A DNA stretch of 64,000 nucleotides from contig NZ_JAOEBG010000011.1 in the NCBI RefSeq assembly GCF_029836165.1, forward strand, positions 102,631 through 166,630, in the 5' to 3' direction. The DNA comes from Pseudomonas sp. GD04091 (GTDB taxonomy: Bacteria > Pseudomonadota > Gammaproteobacteria > Pseudomonadales > Pseudomonadaceae). The position numbers were made by a program, and so were the translations under genes. The notes beneath the pieces were generated by a model that saw only the letters and a program-made list of their open reading frames with translations, searched no databases and was not told where the DNA came from. Position 1 is the first letter of the stretch, and each line of letters opens with the position of its first letter. Shown here piece by piece: positions 25,456-38,141 of the stretch.

Positions 25456-26733
25456 ATGGCCTTTCTTGCACTTGGTATCAACCATAAGACTGCCTCGGTA
25501 GACGTACGCGAGCGCGTGGCGTTTACCCCAGAGCAGCTGGTCGACGCCCTGCAGCAGCTGTGCCGACTGACCGCCAGCCGCGAAGCGGCGATCCTGTCGA
25601 CCTGCAACCGCAGCGAACTCTATATAGAGCAGGACCACCTTGCCGCCGACGCCGTGCTGCAATGGCTGGCCGACTATCACCAGCTGAGCCTCGATGAGCT
25701 GCGCGCCAGCGCCTACGTCCATGAGGACCACGACGCGGTCAGGCACATGATGCGCGTGGCCTCGGGCCTCGACTCGCTGGTGCTCGGCGAGCCGCAGATT
25801 CTCGGCCAGATGAAGTCGGCCTACGCCGTCGCCCGCGAGGCCGGCACCGTGGGGCCATTGCTCGGGCGCCTGTTCCAGGCCACCTTCAGCGCCGCCAAGC
25901 AGGTGCGCACCGACACCGCCATCGGCGAGAACCCGGTGTCGGTGGCGTTCGCCGCGGTGAGCCTGGCCAAGCAGATCTTCTCCGACCTGGGACGCAGCCA
26001 GGCGCTGCTGATCGGCGCCGGCGAGACCATCACCCTGGTCGCCCGCCACCTGCACGAGCAGGGGGTGCGGCGTATCGTCGTGGCCAATCGCACCCTGGAG
26101 CGCGCCAGCATTCTTGCCGAGCAGTTTGGCGCCCATGCCGTGCTGCTCTCGGACATTCCACAGGAGCTGGCCCACAGCGACATCGTCATCAGCTCCACCG
26201 CCAGCCAGCTGCCGATTCTTGGCAAGGGCGCGGTGGAAAGCGCGCTGAAACAGCGTCGGCACAAGCCGATCTTCATGGTCGACATCGCCGTCCCGCGCGA
26301 CATCGAGTCGCAGGTCGGCGAGCTGGACGACGTCTATCTCTATACCGTCGACGACCTGCATGAAGTGGTCGCGGAAAACCTCAAGAGCCGACAGGGCGCG
26401 GCCCAGGCCGCCGAGGAGCTGGTCTCGGCCGGCGCCGACGACTTCATGGTGCGCCTGCGCGAGCTGGCGGCGGTGGATGTGCTCAAGGCCTACCGGCAGC
26501 AGAGCGAACGCCTGCGCGACGAAGAACTGCAGAAGGCCCAGCGCCTGCTGGCCAATGGCGGCAATCCTGAAGAGGTGCTGTTGCAGCTGGCGAGGGGCCT
26601 GACCAACAAACTCCTGCACGCGCCCAGCGTGCAACTGAAAAAGCTCTCCGCCGAAGGCCGCCTCGATGCGCTGGCCATGGCCCAGGAACTCTTCGCCCTC
26701 CACGAGGGCTCGACGGACAAATCCCCGCAATGA
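25456..26733 (+). CDS. hemA: Glutamyl-tRNA reductase
   Basis: A 425-residue enzyme that reduces glutamyl-tRNA(Glu) to glutamate-1-semialdehyde with NADPH, the first step of tetrapyrrole synthesis in C5-pathway organisms. The catalytic Cys is in '[11 protein letters not shown]' (~residue 50), the NADPH-binding fold at ~180-200 ([17 protein letters not shown]), and a helical dimerisation domain at the C-terminus. The final 4 bases overlap prfA (ATGA), so hemA-prfA-prmC-moeB-murI is one operon, as in many proteobacteria. Confidence 0.96.
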   Translation: MAFLALGINHKTASVDVRERVAFTPEQLVDALQQLCRLTASREAAILSTCNRSELYIEQDHLAADAVLQWLADYHQLSLDELRASAYVHEDHDAVRHMMRVASGLDSLVLGEPQILGQMKSAYAVAREAGTVGPLLGRLFQATFSAAKQVRTDTAIGENPVSVAFAAVSLAKQIFSDLGRSQALLIGAGETITLVARHLHEQGVRRIVVANRTLERASILAEQFGAHAVLLSDIPQELAHSDIVISSTASQLPILGKGAVESALKQRRHKPIFMVDIAVPRDIESQVGELDDVYLYTVDDLHEVVAENLKSRQGAAQAAEELVSAGADDFMVRLRELAAVDVLKAYRQQSERLRDEELQKAQRLLANGGNPEEVLLQLARGLTNKLLHAPSVQLKKLSAEGRLDALAMAQELFALHEGSTDKSPQ

Positions 26734-27812
26734 AAGCGTCGCTGCTGAACAAACTGGACACGCTCCAGGACCGCTTCGAGGAACTCACCGCGCTGCTCGG
26801 TGACGCCGAAGTCATTTCCGACCAGACCCGTTTCCGCGCCTATTCCCGCGAGTACGCCGAGGTCGAACCGGTGATCGGCGCCTATAAAGAGTGGCGCAAG
26901 GTTCAGGATGACCTCGAGGGCGCCCAGGCGTTGCTCAAGGACGCCGACCCCGACCTGCGCGAAATGGCCGTGGAGGAAGTGCGCGAAGCCAAGGAGCAAC
27001 TGCTCGGGCTGGAGTCGCAGCTGCAGCGCATGCTGCTGCCCAAGGACCCCAACGACGGGCGCAACGTGTTCCTGGAAATCCGCGCCGGCACCGGCGGCGA
27101 CGAGGCGGCGATCTTCTCCGGCGACCTGTTCCGCATGTACTCGCGCTATGCCGAGAAACGCGGCTGGCGCCTGGAGATCCTCTCCGAGAACGAGGGCGAG
27201 CACGGCGGCTACAAGGAAATCATCGCCCGGGTCGAAGGCGACAGCGTCTACGGCAAGCTGAAGTTCGAGTCCGGCGCTCACCGCGTGCAGCGCGTGCCCG
27301 AGACCGAATCCCAGGGGCGTATCCACACTTCCGCCTGCACCGTGGCGGTGTTGCCCGAGCCCGATGAGCAGGTGGCGATCGAGATCAACCCGGCCGACCT
27401 GCGCGTGGACACCTATCGCGCCTCGGGCGCCGGCGGCCAGCACGTCAACAAGACCGACTCGGCGATCCGCATCACCCACTTGCCCACCGGCATCGTGGTC
27501 GAGTGCCAGGAGGAGCGTTCGCAGCACAAGAACCGCGCACGTGCCATGTCCTGGCTGTCGGCCAAGCTCAACGACATGCAGACCAGTGCCGCGCAGAACG
27601 CCATCGCCAGCGAACGCAAGCTGCTGGTGGGCTCGGGCGACCGCTCCGAGCGCATTCGCACCTACAACTATCCACAGGGCCGGGTCACCGATCACCGTAT
27701 CAACCTCACGCTCTATTCCCTGGACGATATCCTTGCCGGTGGTGTGGACGCGGTGATCGAGCCGCTGTTGGCCGAATACCAGGCCGATCAGTTGGCCGCC
27801 CTGGGGGATTGA
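26730..27812 (+). CDS. prfA: Peptide chain release factor 1
   Basis: A 360-residue RF1 that reads UAA and UAG stops. The GGQ motif lies in '[20 protein letters not shown]' (~residues 229-248), and the domain 1 coiled-coil and the recognition domain are complete. Length equals E. coli RF1 (360). It overlaps hemA by 4 bases and is followed 4 bases later by prmC, the methyltransferase that modifies the GGQ glutamine. Confidence 0.97.
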   Translation: MKASLLNKLDTLQDRFEELTALLGDAEVISDQTRFRAYSREYAEVEPVIGAYKEWRKVQDDLEGAQALLKDADPDLREMAVEEVREAKEQLLGLESQLQRMLLPKDPNDGRNVFLEIRAGTGGDEAAIFSGDLFRMYSRYAEKRGWRLEILSENEGEHGGYKEIIARVEGDSVYGKLKFESGAHRVQRVPETESQGRIHTSACTVAVLPEPDEQVAIEINPADLRVDTYRASGAGGQHVNKTDSAIRITHLPTGIVVECQEERSQHKNRARAMSWLSAKLNDMQTSAAQNAIASERKLLVGSGDRSERIRTYNYPQGRVTDHRINLTLYSLDDILAGGVDAVIEPLLAEYQADQLAALGD

Positions 27813-27816
27813 GCGC

Positions 27817-28647
27817 ATGACCATCATTGCCAGCCTGTTGCGCAGCGCCCAGTTGCCGGAGTCGCCGACCGAACGGCTGGATGCCGAACTGCTCCTGGCC
27901 GCGGCCCTGGGCAAGTCGCGCAGTTACCTGCACACCTGGCCCGAACGCATCGTCAGCAGCGAAGCGGCCGAGATCTTCGCCGGCTACCTCGAGCGTCGTC
28001 GTGCCGGCGAGCCGGTGGCCTACATCCTTGGCCAGCAAGGCTTCTGGAAGCTGGACCTGGAAGTCGCGCCGCACACGCTGATTCCGCGTCCGGACACCGA
28101 GCTGCTGGTGGAGACGGCCCTGGAGCTGGTAGCGCCAACGCCCGCTCGCGTGCTCGACCTGGGGACCGGCACCGGGGCCATCGCCCTGGCCCTGGCCAGT
28201 GAATGTCCGGGCTGGCAGGTGATCGCCGTCGACCGTGTCGAGGAGGCCGTGGCCCTGGCCGAGCGCAATCGCCAGCGTCTGGGCCTGGGCAATGTCCAGG
28301 TGCGTGGCAGCCACTGGTTCGACGCCCTCGCCGATGAGCGTTTCGATCTGATTCTGAGCAACCCACCCTATATCCGTGCCGCCGATCCGCACCTGGTGGC
28401 TGGGGACGTTCGTTTCGAGCCGAGCAGTGCGCTGGTGGCCGGTGAAGATGGCTTGGACGACCTGCGGCTGATCATCGCCCAGTCGCCACGGCATCTGCTG
28501 CCCGGCGGCTGGTTGCTGCTCGAGCACGGCTATGACCAGGCCAGCGCGGTGCGTGATCTGCTGGTCGCCAGTGGTTTCACCGAAGTGACCAGCCGGGTCG
28601 ACCTGGGTGGCCATGAACGCATCAGTCTGGGGCGCCTGCCATGCTGA
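27817..28647 (+). CDS. prmC: Release-factor glutamine N5-methyltransferase
   Basis: A 276-residue SAM-dependent methyltransferase acting on the GGQ glutamine of RF1 and RF2. The SAM-binding loop 'VLDLGTGTGAIALALA' (~112-127) and the catalytic 'NPPY' motif in 'LILSNPPYIRAADPH' (~residues 183-186) are intact. It directly follows its substrate gene prfA and overlaps moeB by 7 bases. Confidence 0.95.
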   Translation: MTIIASLLRSAQLPESPTERLDAELLLAAALGKSRSYLHTWPERIVSSEAAEIFAGYLERRRAGEPVAYILGQQGFWKLDLEVAPHTLIPRPDTELLVETALELVAPTPARVLDLGTGTGAIALALASECPGWQVIAVDRVEEAVALAERNRQRLGLGNVQVRGSHWFDALADERFDLILSNPPYIRAADPHLVAGDVRFEPSSALVAGEDGLDDLRLIIAQSPRHLLPGGWLLLEHGYDQASAVRDLLVASGFTEVTSRVDLGGHERISLGRLPC

Positions 28648-29396
28648 CCGATCAAGAGCTGTTGCGTTACAGCCGGCAGATTCTGCTGTCGCAGGTGGAC
28701 ATCGACGGGCAGTTGCGCCTCAAGCACGGCAAGGCGCTGGTGGTCGGCGTTGGCGGGCTGGGCTCGCCGGTGGCGCTGTACCTGGGCGCGGCCGGGGTCG
28801 GCGAGCTGCACCTGGCCGACTTCGATACCGTCGACCTGACCAACCTGCAGCGCCAGATCATCCACGACAGCGACAGCGTCGGCATGAGCAAGGTGGATTC
28901 GGCGATCAAACGCCTGCAGGCCATCAACCCGGAGATCAGGCTGGTCGCCCACCGCCAGGCGCTGGACGAAGATTCGCTGGCCGCCGCCGTGGCGGCAGTC
29001 GATGTGGTGCTGGACTGCTCCGACAATTTCACCACCCGCGAGGCGGTCAATGCCGCCTGCGTCGCCGCCGGCAAACCGCTGGTCAGTGGCGCGGCGATCC
29101 GTCTGGAAGGGCAGTTGTCGGTGTTCGACACGCGCAGCGAGAGCAGCCCTTGCTATCACTGCCTGTATGGTCATGGCAGCGAAGCCGAACTGACCTGCAG
29201 CGAGGCCGGGGTGATCGGCCCTCTGGTGGGCCTGGTCGGCAGCCTGCAGGCGCTGGAAGCGCTGAAGCTGCTGGCCGGCTTCGGCGAGCCGCTGGTTGGC
29301 AGGTTGTTGCTGATCGATGCCCTGGGCACGCGCATGCGTGAACTGCGGGTCAAGCGTGATCCGGCCTGCGCCGTGTGCGCCAGCCGTCATGGCTGA
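28641..29396 (+). CDS. moeB: Molybdopterin-synthase adenylyltransferase MoeB/ThiF-family E1 enzyme
   Basis: A 251-residue E1-like ATP-dependent adenylating enzyme for MoaD (or a ThiS-like carrier). The nucleotide loop '[19 protein letters not shown]' is at residues ~34-52, '[12 protein letters not shown]' contains the conserved Asp/Asn/Arg set, and two zinc pairs are visible: CYHC (~171-174) and CAVC (~243-246). It lies inside hemA-prfA-prmC-moeB-murI, its standard place in Pseudomonas. The partner carrier protein is not nearby, so MoeB versus ThiF rests on family resemblance. Confidence 0.9.
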   Translation: MLTDQELLRYSRQILLSQVDIDGQLRLKHGKALVVGVGGLGSPVALYLGAAGVGELHLADFDTVDLTNLQRQIIHDSDSVGMSKVDSAIKRLQAINPEIRLVAHRQALDEDSLAAAVAAVDVVLDCSDNFTTREAVNAACVAAGKPLVSGAAIRLEGQLSVFDTRSESSPCYHCLYGHGSEAELTCSEAGVIGPLVGLVGSLQALEALKLLAGFGEPLVGRLLLIDALGTRMRELRVKRDPACAVCASRHG

Positions 29397-30186
29397 GCGT
29401 TCGGCGCCGGTAGGCGTGATGGACTCGGGGGTCGGCGGTCTGTCGGTGCTCGCCGAGATCCAGCGGCTGCTGCCCAACGAGTCGTTGCTGTACGTGGCCG
29501 ACAGTGGCCACGTGCCCTATGGCGAGAAGTCCCCGGACTACATACGTCAGCGTCTTCGCCATATCGCCGGATACTTCCACGGGCTGGGGGCCAAGGCCAT
29601 GGTCCTGGCCTGCAATACCGCCACCGTGGCGGCAGTGGCCGATCTGCGCGAGCTTTATCCAGGCTGGCCCTTGGTGGGTATGGAACCTGCGGTAAAACCG
29701 GCGGCGGCGGCGACCCGCTCGGGCGTGGTCGGGGTCCTGGCCACCACCGGCACATTGCAGAGCGCCAAGTTCGCCGCCTTGCTCGACCGCTTCGCCAATG
29801 ATGTGCGGGTCATCACCCAGCCCTGCCCCGGGCTGGTCGAACTCATCGAGTCCGGCGATCTGGCGAGCCCGCGGTTGCGCCAGTTGTTGCTGCACTACGT
29901 GCAACCATTGCTGGCTGCTGGCTGCGACACGTTGATCCTGGGTTGCACGCATTACCCCTTCCTGCGCCCGATGCTCGCGGACATGGTCCCGGCGGACGTG
30001 GCGATCATCGACACCGGCGCCGCCGTGGCGCGGCAGTTGCAGCGCCTGCTGGGGGCGCGCGACCTGCTGGCCGAAGGGCCGGCACGGCCAACGGCATTCT
30101 GGAGCAGCGCCGATCCGGCCATTCTGGAAAAAATCCTGCCTCTTCTGTGGAATAAATCCGGCAGCGTGCAAAGCTTTCCGATGTAA
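29389..30186 (+). CDS. murI: Glutamate racemase
   Basis: A 265-residue cofactor-independent racemase supplying D-glutamate for peptidoglycan. The two catalytic cysteines are in '[11 protein letters not shown]' (~residue 70) and '[13 protein letters not shown]' (~residue 183); the N-terminal '[13 protein letters not shown]' carries the conserved Asp/Ser. Start at ATG 29389, which overlaps the end of moeB by 8 bases, preferred over the longer frame inside moeB. Last gene of the hemA operon. Confidence 0.95.
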   Translation: MAERSAPVGVMDSGVGGLSVLAEIQRLLPNESLLYVADSGHVPYGEKSPDYIRQRLRHIAGYFHGLGAKAMVLACNTATVAAVADLRELYPGWPLVGMEPAVKPAAAATRSGVVGVLATTGTLQSAKFAALLDRFANDVRVITQPCPGLVELIESGDLASPRLRQLLLHYVQPLLAAGCDTLILGCTHYPFLRPMLADMVPADVAIIDTGAAVARQLQRLLGARDLLAEGPARPTAFWSSADPAILEKILPLLWNKSGSVQSFPM

Positions 30187-30303
30187 AAAAAGTGTGAAAG
30201 GCCTGATAGGAAGTTGGAACTATCGTCCCGTCGCCGACTTCTATCGCTTTGCCTGAGCGCAGGCAGAACACTGACAACAACATCAGGAAGAAGGATGTTT
30301 CTC

Positions 30304-30822
30304 ATGAAGAAACTGCTGGGCTTGGCGGCGCTTGCCGCTATCACGCTGGGGCAGGCGATGACCGTGCAGGCCGCCGATGTTTCATTTTCGGTAGGGCAGA
30401 CGGGCGACTCGACCATGGTCTATCGTCTGGGGCTGCAGTCGAACTGGGATGTCAGCTGGTGGCAGACCAGTGTCGGGCGTCTGACGGGCTATTGGGATGG
30501 TGCCTATACCTACTGGCAAGGGGATGAGACTGCCAGCAATCACAGCCTGTCCTTCGCGCCGGTGTTCGTCTACGAGTTCGCCGGGGAGTCGGTGAAACCT
30601 TACATCGAGGCCGGCATCGGGGTAGCGGCGTTCTCGAGCACAGAGCTCGAGGATAACGAACTCGGTTCATCGTTCCAGTTCGAGGACCGGATCGGTTTCG
30701 GCCTGCGTTTTGCGGGTGGGCATGAGGTTGGTATTCGCGCGATTCATTATTCGAATGCGGGTATCAAGCAACCCAACGACGGCGTCGAAAGCTACGCGCT
30801 GCACTATCGCATGGCGTTGTAG
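30304..30822 (+). CDS. pagL: Lipid A 3-O-deacylase PagL-like
   Basis: A 172-residue outer-membrane beta-barrel esterase. A Sec signal peptide (MKKLLGLAALAAITLG, cut after VQA) is followed by alternating amphipathic strands and a C-terminal aromatic-poor end (HYRMAL). The catalytic motif His-x-Ser-Asn is seen in 'IRAIHYSNAGIKQ', with a Glu in the following loop (GVES), as in the P. aeruginosa enzyme (173 residues). It removes the 3-O acyl chain of lipid A. Start chosen at ATG 30304 with AAGGA 8 bases before; ATG 30295 is possible. Monocistronic; a terminator follows. Confidence 0.87.
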   Translation: MKKLLGLAALAAITLGQAMTVQAADVSFSVGQTGDSTMVYRLGLQSNWDVSWWQTSVGRLTGYWDGAYTYWQGDETASNHSLSFAPVFVYEFAGESVKPYIEAGIGVAAFSSTELEDNELGSSFQFEDRIGFGLRFAGGHEVGIRAIHYSNAGIKQPNDGVESYALHYRMAL

Positions 30823-30830
30823 CGCCATCG

Positions 30831-30862
30831 CCATCGCCGGCAAGCCAGGCTGCCGGCGATGG
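30831..30862. terminator. Hairpin between convergent pagL and the SDR gene
   Basis: Perfect 12 bp stem CCATCGCCGGCA/TGCCGGCGATGG with an 8-base loop, 8 bases after the pagL stop and 12 bases before the 3' end of the convergent SDR gene. No long T-run, but the location suits bidirectional termination. Confidence 0.65.
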
Positions 30863-30873
30863 TCGCGAGCAGG

Positions 30874-31572
30874 TCAGCGCGGCAGTGGCCACAGGCTGTT
30901 CAGGCTCAGTGCCTCCAGCACCAGTTCCGGTTGGCGTTGATCCAGTCTTGCGACCAGTTCCAGTGCCGTGGTCTGTGCCGTCCATTGCTCGGGAATCGCC
31001 TGGGCCAGGGTCACCGGTGTCTTCAATGATTGGGGGGCGACGATGGTCAGGTCGATGCCCAGGGCCTGCAAGGCATGGCGCTGCTCGCGCAACCAGTGCA
31101 AGGGGCTGTTGGTGCCATTGAGGGGCTGATTCGGTTCATGCAGTTGCAAGGCCGAATAGCGGCTCAGTATGGCCATGACCTGTGGCTTGTCCCCTTGTGC
31201 CAGCAAGGGCAGGGCGCAGGCCAGGCTGTTATCCGTGGCGCGCAGGTTGCTGCTGACGATCGTCTCGAACAGGTCGGTATCGTTCACCTCGGCCGGCAGA
31301 TAGTCGCAGGTACCGGCGTTGATGATCAGACCGTCAAGTGTGCTCCAGCGCTGCTTGAAGGCTTCGATGGCGTTGCTGGCCTGATCGATTTCCTGCAATT
31401 GGCCAGCCAGGCATAGCAGGTTGACGCCGTACCGCTCCTGCAGGGCCTGGAGCGCCTGGAGCGAGTTGACGCTCGCAGCGACCCGATGACCCTGTTCGAG
31501 CAATCGTTCGACCAATGCCAGCCCCAGTCCCTGGGTGGCGCCTGTAACCCAGAATGTCCGCGCGATGCTCAC
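30874..31572 (-). CDS. Short-chain dehydrogenase-like protein, catalytic motif degenerate
   Basis: A 232-residue Rossmann protein with the SDR nucleotide-binding motif 'TGATQGLGLALVERLL' (~residues 10-25) and 'IINAGTCDYLP' (~85-95). The usual catalytic Tyr-x3-Lys is not visible where expected: 'ILSRYSALQLHEPNQ' has Tyr but no Lys four residues on. It may therefore be an inactive or atypical member, for example a regulatory or light-response accessory protein. It overlaps phrB by 4 bases and is the last gene of the YbgA-merR-phrB-SDR operon. Confidence 0.82.
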   Translation of the reverse strand: MSIARTFWVTGATQGLGLALVERLLEQGHRVAASVNSLQALQALQERYGVNLLCLAGQLQEIDQASNAIEAFKQRWSTLDGLIINAGTCDYLPAEVNDTDLFETIVSSNLRATDNSLACALPLLAQGDKPQVMAILSRYSALQLHEPNQPLNGTNSPLHWLREQRHALQALGIDLTIVAPQSLKTPVTLAQAIPEQWTAQTTALELVARLDQRQPELVLEALSLNSLWPLPR

Positions 31573-33011
31573 GAGAGCTCCTCCTGATACTGCATGCCAG
31601 GCAGGCCTTTGAATGCTTCCAGTGCCCGCTGGCGACTACTGTCAAGATCGACGATCGGCCTTGCGTAGAGGCCTATTTCGAATAAGTCGGCTGATTTGCG
31701 AGGCTGATGAATCCGTTTGTCATCAAGACCTTCCAGCTCAGGAAGCCATTCTCGAATGAATACACATTTTGAATCAAATCTATTCGATTGAGTGATGGGG
31801 TTGAATATCCGGAAGTAGGGCACCGCATCGGTACCGGTCGACGCGCTCCATTGCCAGCCGCCATTGTTCGCGGCCAGGTCGCCATCGATCAGATGGCGCA
31901 TGAAGTGCCGCTCACCCAGGCGCCAGTCGATCAAAAGGTTCTTGCTGAGAAACATGGCGACGATCATGCGCAGGCGGTTGTGCATCCACCCGGTGTGCAG
32001 CAGTTGGCGCATGGCGGCGTCGATGATCGGGAAGCCCGTGCGACCTTGCTGCCAGGCTTCGAAGTCCTCCGGGGCGTCGCGCCATGGCAGCGCCTCGGTC
32101 TGCGGGCGGAAGGCACGATGCCGAGAAACGCGCGGGTAACCCACCAGGACATGCTTGTAGAACTCGCGCCACAGCAGTTCGTTGATCCAGGTCTGCACAC
32201 CGGTGCTGCCGCTGTCGAATTCGCCTTGATTGCTGGCCAGCGCCGCGTGCAGGCATTGCCGGGGCGAGAGCACGCCGGCAGCCAGGTAGGGGGAGAGCTG
32301 GCTGGTGCCGGCCTCGGCGGGAAGGTCGCGCCGTCGCGGGTAGTCCTGGATGGCCTCTTCGGTGAAGCGTGCGAGGCGTCGTTGCGCCTCCTGCTCGCCC
32401 GCGGGCCAGTAGTCGCGCAAGGCTTCGGGCGGCGTCTCGAACCCTTCGATGTGTTGGGGAATCGGGTCGCTGGTGATTTCCACAGGTTCCTGGCGGCGCA
32501 CTGGAGGGACGAGCGCGGGCAGGCTGCGGTGCAGATGTTCCAGGCAGACACGCTTGAACTGGGTGAACACCTGGAAATAGCGGCCACTGCGGTTCAGCAC
32601 GCTTCCCGGCTTGAACAGCAACTGGTCGAGATGGCCGGTGGCGGTGATGCCGGCCGTCTGCAGCAGGTCGCGGGTCGCCTCGTCACGGCGGCTTTCGTTG
32701 ATGCCGTATTCGTCATTCCAGTGCACGGCCTCGATCCGGTGTTGACGGCAGATATCGAGAACACACTGCGGCGCTTCGTGCCAGGTGGGAACGCTGCGGA
32801 TCAGCAATGGGATGTTCAGCGCGTCCAGGGATTGGCGCAGCAGGCGCAGGTTGCGCAGCCAGAAGTCCACCTTGCACGGCGCGTCGTCATGGGCCTGCCA
32901 CTGGCCGGGGCTGGCGATCCACAGCGCCACGGTCGGGCCGCGCTGGCAGGCGGCGCTCAGGGCGGTGTTGTCGGCGATGCGCAGGTCGCTGCGTAGCCAG
33001 ATCAGTTGCAT
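31569..33011 (-). CDS. phrB: Deoxyribodipyrimidine photolyase
   Basis: A 480-residue class I CPD photolyase using blue light to split cyclobutane pyrimidine dimers. The N-terminal antenna-binding domain begins 'LIWLRSDLRIADNTAL'; the C-terminal FAD domain has 'TSQLSPYLAAGVLSPRQCL', 'GWMHNRLRMIVAMFLSKNLL' and 'GDLAANNGGWQWSASTGTD', with the conserved tryptophans in place. It follows the MerR-type gene by 25 bases on the same strand. Expression is probably light-controlled through that regulator and the dyads at 34875-34953. Confidence 0.95.
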   Translation of the reverse strand: MQLIWLRSDLRIADNTALSAACQRGPTVALWIASPGQWQAHDDAPCKVDFWLRNLRLLRQSLDALNIPLLIRSVPTWHEAPQCVLDICRQHRIEAVHWNDEYGINESRRDEATRDLLQTAGITATGHLDQLLFKPGSVLNRSGRYFQVFTQFKRVCLEHLHRSLPALVPPVRRQEPVEITSDPIPQHIEGFETPPEALRDYWPAGEQEAQRRLARFTEEAIQDYPRRRDLPAEAGTSQLSPYLAAGVLSPRQCLHAALASNQGEFDSGSTGVQTWINELLWREFYKHVLVGYPRVSRHRAFRPQTEALPWRDAPEDFEAWQQGRTGFPIIDAAMRQLLHTGWMHNRLRMIVAMFLSKNLLIDWRLGERHFMRHLIDGDLAANNGGWQWSASTGTDAVPYFRIFNPITQSNRFDSKCVFIREWLPELEGLDDKRIHQPRKSADLFEIGLYARPIVDLDSSRQRALEAFKGLPGMQYQEELS

Positions 33012-33036
33012 AGAAGCTCAGGCCTGTCGGTCATGG

Positions 33037-33900
33037 TTACTGGAGGCCGCGCAAGGCGGCCATCGGGCTGTCGAACAGCTGCAAGCCTGGTAAGCCCAGC
33101 GCGTTCAGTTCGGCCTTATGGAGAAGGACCGCGGCGCCTCCCAGGAGTTTCGGCGCATCGACATCGCGCAGTGCACGGCCCAGTGCCGGAAGGTCGGGAT
33201 GGCCGCCGAGGTGAAGTACCAGCGCGCGTGGTTGCAGCTGTGCCATGGCTTGGCGCAGCTGCCGGGGTTCGACCGGCCACTCGAGGATTTCCAGCGCATG
33301 GCCATTGCTGCTCAACAGCCAGGCGCACAGCCAGAAACTGGCGTCGAAAGGCGTATCGTCGGTGCGGGCGAGCAGCACCCCAGGGCCAGGCTGCGAATGG
33401 CTGTCGTGGTACACCCGGGCGCCCAGCTTGCTGCGCAACCAGGTCTGGAAGAAGGCCTGCTCCAGGCGTGCGTCGAAGTGCGTTCGCCAGCGCTGGGCCA
33501 AGGTGTCGAGCAGGGGCAGGAGCAGGTGTTCGCACACGGTCAGTGCGGGGTAGAGGGCCATGGCCTGGTTCAGCAGCTGGTCCAGCGGGCGTTGGGCCAG
33601 GCGGCCTATGGCCTCGACCACCTGCTCGATCCGCGCGCCCCATTCGCCCTGCAGTGCAGGCGTGGCATTGGCGCTGTGATCCAGCAGCTCGCGCACCTGG
33701 CTCACGGCGGCGCCTCGCTCCAGCCAGCGCAGGATGGCCTGGACCCGCTGCACCTGCTCCTGTGGATAAAGCCGATGTCCCTTTGGCGTGCGCTGGGGCT
33801 TGATCAGTCCGTAGCGGCGCTCCCAGGCCCTCAAGGTGACCGGGTTGACACCGGTCAGGCGGGCTACCTCGCCGATGGGCAGCAGTTCATCAGATGGCAT
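33037..33900 (-). CDS. MerR-family regulator, LitR/CarH-like without B12 motif
   Basis: A 287-residue regulator: MerR winged helix at residues ~8-75 (IGEVARLTGVNPVTLRAWERRYGL), then a helical domain and a C-terminal Rossmann-like domain of the cobalamin-binding fold. The Asp-x-His-x2-Gly signature needed to bind B12 is missing from the expected loop after 'PGVLLARTDDTPFD', so a direct B12 light-sensor role is unlikely. Known P. putida class II LitR proteins show the same pattern and control photolyase genes; this assignment is by family and context. It overlaps the upstream YbgA-like gene by 11 bases and precedes phrB. Confidence 0.87.
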   Translation of the reverse strand: MPSDELLPIGEVARLTGVNPVTLRAWERRYGLIKPQRTPKGHRLYPQEQVQRVQAILRWLERGAAVSQVRELLDHSANATPALQGEWGARIEQVVEAIGRLAQRPLDQLLNQAMALYPALTVCEHLLLPLLDTLAQRWRTHFDARLEQAFFQTWLRSKLGARVYHDSHSQPGPGVLLARTDDTPFDASFWLCAWLLSSNGHALEILEWPVEPRQLRQAMAQLQPRALVLHLGGHPDLPALGRALRDVDAPKLLGGAAVLLHKAELNALGLPGLQLFDSPMAALRGLQ

Positions 33901-34858
33901 TGCGCAGTCCCATGGCTTCGGGATGGGGGTGCAGGTAGGCCTGTTGCGCCAGGTAGGGGGCGGGGTGATTGCGCAGGTGATGCCTGAGCAGGGTCAGGGG
34001 CACCACCAGTGGCACCACGCCTTTCTGGTACTGGGTGATGAGCTGCTGCAGTTCGGCCTTGTCTGCCGGACCGAGGTCATTGCGCAGATAACCGCTCAGG
34101 TGCTGCAGGACATTACCGTGGGTGCCCCGGCTGGCGCAGCGGCGCAGGGCCTGCATCAACTGGTGGAAGTAGCGCTGGCCCAGCTGTTCGGGGTCGTCGT
34201 CGCGGCTCATGGTGCCGAGCAGGCGACCGAGCGTGCGGTAAGCGTGGGGGTTGTGGGCCATCAGCAGGTACTTGTAGCGGGCGTGGAAGCGGATCAGCGC
34301 GCCGCGGCTCAAACCCTGGCGTCGCTGTTGCTGCCAATCGGCATAGGCATAGACGCGGGCAATGAAATTTTCCCGCAGGATCGGATCGTGCAGGCGGCCC
34401 TCCTCTTCGACCGGCAAGTCGGGACGACGGGCACAAAAAGCGGCGGCGTAGGCGCCGCGCCCGGCCTGGTGGGCCGGGCGTCCGTCCTCCTGGTAGACCT
34501 TGACCCGCTCCAGGCCGCATGAGGGTGACTTCTGCATGAAGATATAGCCGCAGATGTCATCGAGCTCGTCGGCCATCTGCTCGCCATAGGCCCGCAAGGG
34601 GCCGGCCAGGTCGGTCGCGCCGTTGCGCGTGCCGGTGACCACGGGATGCTCCGGGTCGCCAACCAGGCGGATGGGCTCGCGGGGCGTCCCCAGGCCGATG
34701 GCGACCTCGGGACACAAGGGAACCCAGTCGAAATGTTCCTGGAGCAGTTCAAGGCACAGGGCGGAGGCCTTGTGCCCGGCGTTGTAGCGCACGCTGAGGC
34801 CGGTCAGGCAGGCGCTGATGGCCAGGCGCGGCTTGGGCTCGAAAGGGGAGGCGTTCAT
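33890..34858 (-). CDS. DUF523-DUF1722 protein (YbgA-like)
   Basis: A 322-residue two-domain protein. DUF523 occupies residues ~10-155 with its conserved cysteines in 'ISACLTGLSVRYNAGHK' and 'KSPSCGLERVKVY'; DUF1722 follows (~190-310, 'FHARYKYLLMAHNPHAYRTLG'). Members are often next to photolyases; the cysteines suggest an Fe-S or thiol role, possibly 2-thiouracil desulfidase-like, but no function is firmly known. Start at ATG 34858 with GGAGA upstream. First gene of the operon; four TGTACA/TGTATA-type sites lie directly before it. Confidence 0.87.
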   Translation of the reverse strand: MNASPFEPKPRLAISACLTGLSVRYNAGHKASALCLELLQEHFDWVPLCPEVAIGLGTPREPIRLVGDPEHPVVTGTRNGATDLAGPLRAYGEQMADELDDICGYIFMQKSPSCGLERVKVYQEDGRPAHQAGRGAYAAAFCARRPDLPVEEEGRLHDPILRENFIARVYAYADWQQQRRQGLSRGALIRFHARYKYLLMAHNPHAYRTLGRLLGTMSRDDDPEQLGQRYFHQLMQALRRCASRGTHGNVLQHLSGYLRNDLGPADKAELQQLITQYQKGVVPLVVPLTLLRHHLRNHPAPYLAQQAYLHPHPEAMGLRNAI

Positions 34859-34874
34859 CGCTGTCTCCGGAATG

Positions 34875-34953
34875 ACCTGTACAGGTGGCACGGTTTGTAC
34901 AGGTCAATTCCAGCACAGATAAAAACTTATACAAGGAATTTTTTTGTATAGGT
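34875..34953. promoter_or_regulatory. Operator cluster for the photolyase operon (MerR/LitR-type dyads)
   Basis: Four related sites precede the YbgA-like gene: a perfect palindrome ACCTGTACAGGT (34875-34886), TTTGTACAGGT (34894-34904), and an inverted pair ACTTATACAA (34925-34934) with TTGTATAGGT (34944-34953), 9 of 10 bases matching. TGTACA-centred dyads are typical of CarA/CarH/LitR-type MerR regulators, and such a regulator is encoded in this operon. AT-rich tracts here also suit a promoter. Confidence 0.7.
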
Positions 34954-34965
34954 TTGTCGACCCAA

Positions 34966-38071
<3,106 letters not shown>

Positions 38072-38081
38072 TCTTCAGGCC

Positions 38082-38131
38082 GCCTGTACCGGCCTCTTCG
38101 CCAATTTACCCGCGAAGAGGCCGGTACAGGC
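38082..38131. terminator. Perfect 20 bp stem-loop between hemH and uraA
   Basis: Arms 38082-38101 and 38112-38131 are exact reverse complements (GCCTGTACCGGCCTCTTCGC) around a 10-base loop. It lies between convergent hemH and uraA and carries the 'CGGCCTCTTCGC' block of Pseudomonas REP elements. No T-run on either side; a bidirectional terminator or REP-derived structure. Confidence 0.75.
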
Positions 38132-38141
38132 TGAAGCGGGA

